Shown: one piece after another, positions 8,526-10,500 of the stretch | How positions within the stretch are numbered: the first letter of the stretch is position 1 | How the letters are laid out: every line of letters starts with the position of its first letter | Source: Cristatella mucedo | Lineage: Eukaryota; Bryozoa; Phylactolaemata; Cristatellidae | Length of the DNA stretch: 10,500 nucleotides | Assembly: GCA_009760855.2 (NCBI GenBank) | Contig: WPIO01000003.1 | Span: forward strand, 1,227,001-1,237,500 | Reading direction: 5' to 3' | Translations under genes and position numbers: made by a program | The notes under the pieces: generated by a model | The model's database searches: none | What the model was told of the DNA's origin: nothing | Seen by the model: the letters and a program-made list of their open reading frames with translations, nothing else

Positions 8526-8546
8526 ATTATTATTATTATTATTATT
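8526..8546. repeat. (ATT)7 microsatellite
   Basis: Seven uninterrupted ATT units. A related but imperfect TTA/ATT-rich patch follows at about 8760-8807. Confidence 0.92.
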
Positions 8547-8579
8547 CCCTCCACGGGTCCCTACAAAACATGGCCTTCT

Positions 8580-8583
<4 letters not shown>

Positions 8584-8629
<46 letters not shown>
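8584..8629. repeat. (AG)23 microsatellite
   Basis: Forty-six bases of uninterrupted AG. It is the second long polypurine tract in the window, nearly the same length as the one at 6339-6383. Confidence 0.97.
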
Positions 8630-8632
<3 letters not shown>

Positions 8633-8759
8633 CAGTCTACCAACCGCCCTTTTAATTGTAAAGGCCCATATGCCACAAAGCATGTAGCTCTAACTAATGA
8701 AAATGCTCCTTCCCAGAATATGCTGGGTGCCAAGAAAGAGGCATTCTACAAATACCCCT

Positions 8760-8807
8760 TCTTATTATTTTTATTATTACTAGTATTATTGTTAGTATTA
8801 GTATTAA
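8760..8807. repeat. Imperfect TTA/ATT-rich simple sequence
   Basis: A degenerate mixture of TTATTA, TTAGTA and ATTATT units without G or C except in scattered CTAG/GTTAG/AGTA positions. It appears to be a decayed trinucleotide repeat. Confidence 0.75.
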
Positions 8808-8829
8808 TGCCAGAGGATGCATTCAGCTG

Positions 8830-9897
8830 AAGGAACTGGTGACGGGCAGCTGCTGATTCTAAGATGCTATTTGTTTGCTACCGGCAAGACATGCGAAGGA
8901 CCAATAGGCTACGTGATCAATATGAAGGCGATGCAACAGCTACTTAAGTAAAACAGCAGCTACAACAGCTACTTAGTAAAACAATCAGGACGTCACGGTA
9001 ATTACGACGCAGGCCAACCAACAGATTTGCTCCTGACATAATCACTTGCGACACTGCTTAAGCTGAGCTTTACGCACAAGCTAGCCAACCTGGCATTCTC
9101 CCTGGAATTCCCTAAACATAAGTGTAAGCTTTTTCAAATCACGTGGCATAAGTTAATGAGAAACCGGGTGGGTGGTCTCAGATAGGAAGCCACCACAGCA
9201 GGGTGGCATCCACTTATCGGTCAGAAGAAATACCCCGAGCTTCTCCCTGACAACCAGGTTGCAGATCAGTAGCCCTTGGATTTTAGCCAGTAGATTTTTA
9301 ACAGGCAGAGTATATGAGGCTATCCCATGCCTGCCGGAGGCCGATTAGAAGGATTGGGACTTCGGCATGCATTGTCAATATTTGCCGGCCGAATGCAAAT
9401 GCAGGCGCACGTAGATGGAGCATTTGCATATTGGTAGTCAAACGCCTTAAAGGGAAGCAGTAACTTCGTGAGGTGGATTATGCGACCTGCAACCCAAGCA
9501 GCATCTAGCAGAGGTGGCTGTCAGGGCGTTACCGAGTTGCCTGGAATCCAGGATCGGCCAGCATGTCCACTGCGTAATCTAGTGTATCTGTCTGTAACTC
9601 CACAAGCCACAAAAGATGGGATTATGCAGGAACGTTTTGCATAGTGCCCTCACAGCCCAAGCGGCTTTCGGTACGCATGAAGTAGCCTAGTGACTTCCTG
9701 TGAACTAACGGAAACATAAACGCCGGCTTTCTAAAAAGCATAAAATAAAGCTACAGCTGGACTAGTGAGATCCATTGGATCCTGACTGACTTCCAAGAGA
9801 TGAATGTCAACTGATGAATCAAAGCTCACAGCTTTCAGGGCAGGGGAGCACATGTGGATAGTAGGATACCTACATCAAGCTTTCCATGACAACAGCC
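8830..9897. other. Unassigned DNA
   Basis: No open frame of note, RNA gene or recognisable mobile element. It contains an E-box (9140-9145), an AATAAA at 9744-9749 that cannot be linked to a gene, and the duplication listed at 8934-8983. Confidence 0.4.
8934..8983. repeat. Near-tandem duplication, period 29
   Basis: CAACAGCTACTTAAGTAAAACA (8934-8955) recurs at 8963-8983 lacking one base pair of the AAG step, separated by GCAGCTA. The copies differ by a single-base deletion. Confidence 0.88.
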
Positions 9898-9984
9898 TTC
9901 AGCAGCGCTGTGATTCTGAGAAGGAGAGAGCTGGCTTTTCAGCAGCGCTGTGATTCTGAGAAGGAGATTCTGAGAAGGAGAGAG
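9898..9984. repeat. Nested tandem duplication, periods 40 and 14
   Basis: A segment of about 30 bases starting TTCAGCAGCGCTGTGATTC at 9898 recurs exactly at 9938 (period 40). Inside the second copy, ATTCTGAGAAGGAG (9953-9966) is duplicated again at 9967-9980. The AGAGC that follows the first copy also follows the last one. The order of events is readable: the 40-bp duplication, then the 14-bp duplication inside one copy, or the 14-bp event with later loss in the first copy. Confidence 0.92.
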
Positions 9985-10181
9985 CAGGGTTGATGAACAG
10001 TGGCTGGAATAACTGTGCTGTGAATAGTGGCACATGTGCCAGCCTGTACACAGGAAGTGACTAAAAACTATCCCTGCCATCCATTAACGTGGATCATCTA
10101 GTCACTAACTAATGAAGTTCTTTCAATGAATGGAACAGATATTTACCTGAGACAGATAGTGTGCGAATGTGAAGTATCACT
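9985..10181. other. Unassigned DNA upstream of LINE
   Basis: No clear feature. The last part, around 10140-10181, may already belong to the retrotransposon: the other frame reads CECEVSLQ just before the recognisable domain, resembling the usual block before the reverse transcriptase. A frame change near 10180 would be needed to join it. Confidence 0.3.
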
Positions 10182-10500
10182 TCAGCAGTACATACAAAAT
10201 TTGCTAGTGAAAGTGAGGCCCTTTTCGGTAAGTTCCTACTTAGGAATGCAGACATAGGTAGAGTATCTCTGCTTGTTTTGCTCGATCTTTCGGAAGCTTT
10301 TGATACTTTCGATCACCAAGTTCTTCTAGAGCGCCTCTCATCTCGCCTGGGTATCACTGGCACTGCTCTGCAATGGTCCAGGTCCTATCTCAGCGGGGGA
10401 CTCCAGAGTATTGACGTGAATGGACAAAAATCCTCCGAGGTACCTTTGAAATATGGGGTACATCAGGGCTCCGTGCTAGGTCTGATTCCTTTCACGGTTT
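10182..10500 (+). mobile_element. CR1/L2-type LINE reverse transcriptase, 5' part, runs off window
   Basis: One frame is open from 10182 to the window end, 106 codons without a stop. It reads through SAVHTKFASESEALFGKF (the family block QSAYR..HSTETALL). Motif A follows as LLVLLDLSEAFDTFDHQ, keeping the catalytic Asp of LDLS. Next are LLERLSSRLGITGTALQW and the YLSG block ending SIDVNGQKSSEVPLKYG. Motif B is VHQGSVLGL, where the family has VPQGSVLGP. The reverse transcriptase carries out target-primed reverse transcription of the element RNA. The motif B changes (Pro to His and Pro to Leu) and the altered WSRSYL block suggest an inactive but fairly young copy. Motif C should lie past the window edge. 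Its orientation is opposite to the copy at 2449-2920, and the different loop sequences suggest another subfamily. Confidence 0.9.

Noticed and set aside
9744-9749. AATAAA polyadenylation signal
   Set aside because: No upstream coding sequence or 3' UTR can be connected to it; single hexamers are frequent by chance.

Overview
This window looks like intergenic or intronic DNA from an animal, most likely an aquatic or other invertebrate metazoan. Three things point that way: degraded non-LTR retrotransposons of the CR1/L2 type, long pure dinucleotide microsatellites, and no long open reading frames, operons or ribosome binding sites. By eye the base composition is near balanced, with CpG-rich patches at about 1-330 and 5870-6330, so CpG is not strongly depleted. 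The species cannot be named from the sequence. No complete gene is visible, and no protein here can be matched confidently to a named host family.

Layout. Positions 1-1320 are CpG-rich unassigned DNA with one small tandem duplication. Positions 1330-1440 on the minus strand hold a possible tRNA-derived SINE: box A-like and box B-like sequences followed by a short A run. Positions 2449-2920 (minus) are a decayed LINE reverse transcriptase, readable only by switching among three frames. Positions 3000-6340 are mostly unassigned, with a CA tract, a (CAG)7 tract, small tandem duplications and one weak exon candidate. A (GA)22 tract lies at 6339-6383. Positions 6550-8180 contain the best candidates for host coding sequence: a plus-strand exon candidate at 6867-6997 and two minus-strand exon candidates at 6559-6672 and 8005-8172. 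The last of these would encode the start of a type II membrane protein. Positions 8238-8629 are a stack of simple sequence: twin CACGTG motifs, a 76-unit GT tract flanked by a 10-bp direct repeat, (ATT)7 and (AG)23. Positions 8830-9890 are unassigned. Positions 9898-9984 are a nested tandem duplication. From about 10182 to the window end, a second CR1/L2-type reverse transcriptase runs off the edge on the plus strand, with an open frame.

How the parts may fit. The two minus-strand exon candidates (8005-8172, then 6559-6672) have compatible phase-0 junctions and could belong to one minus-strand gene whose upstream side is the E-box/CA/CT stack. This is an inference from splice-like sites, codon third-position GC and topology, not from a recognised family. 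The window also has ten CACGTG hexamers and at least eight short tandem duplications, both more than I would expect by chance.
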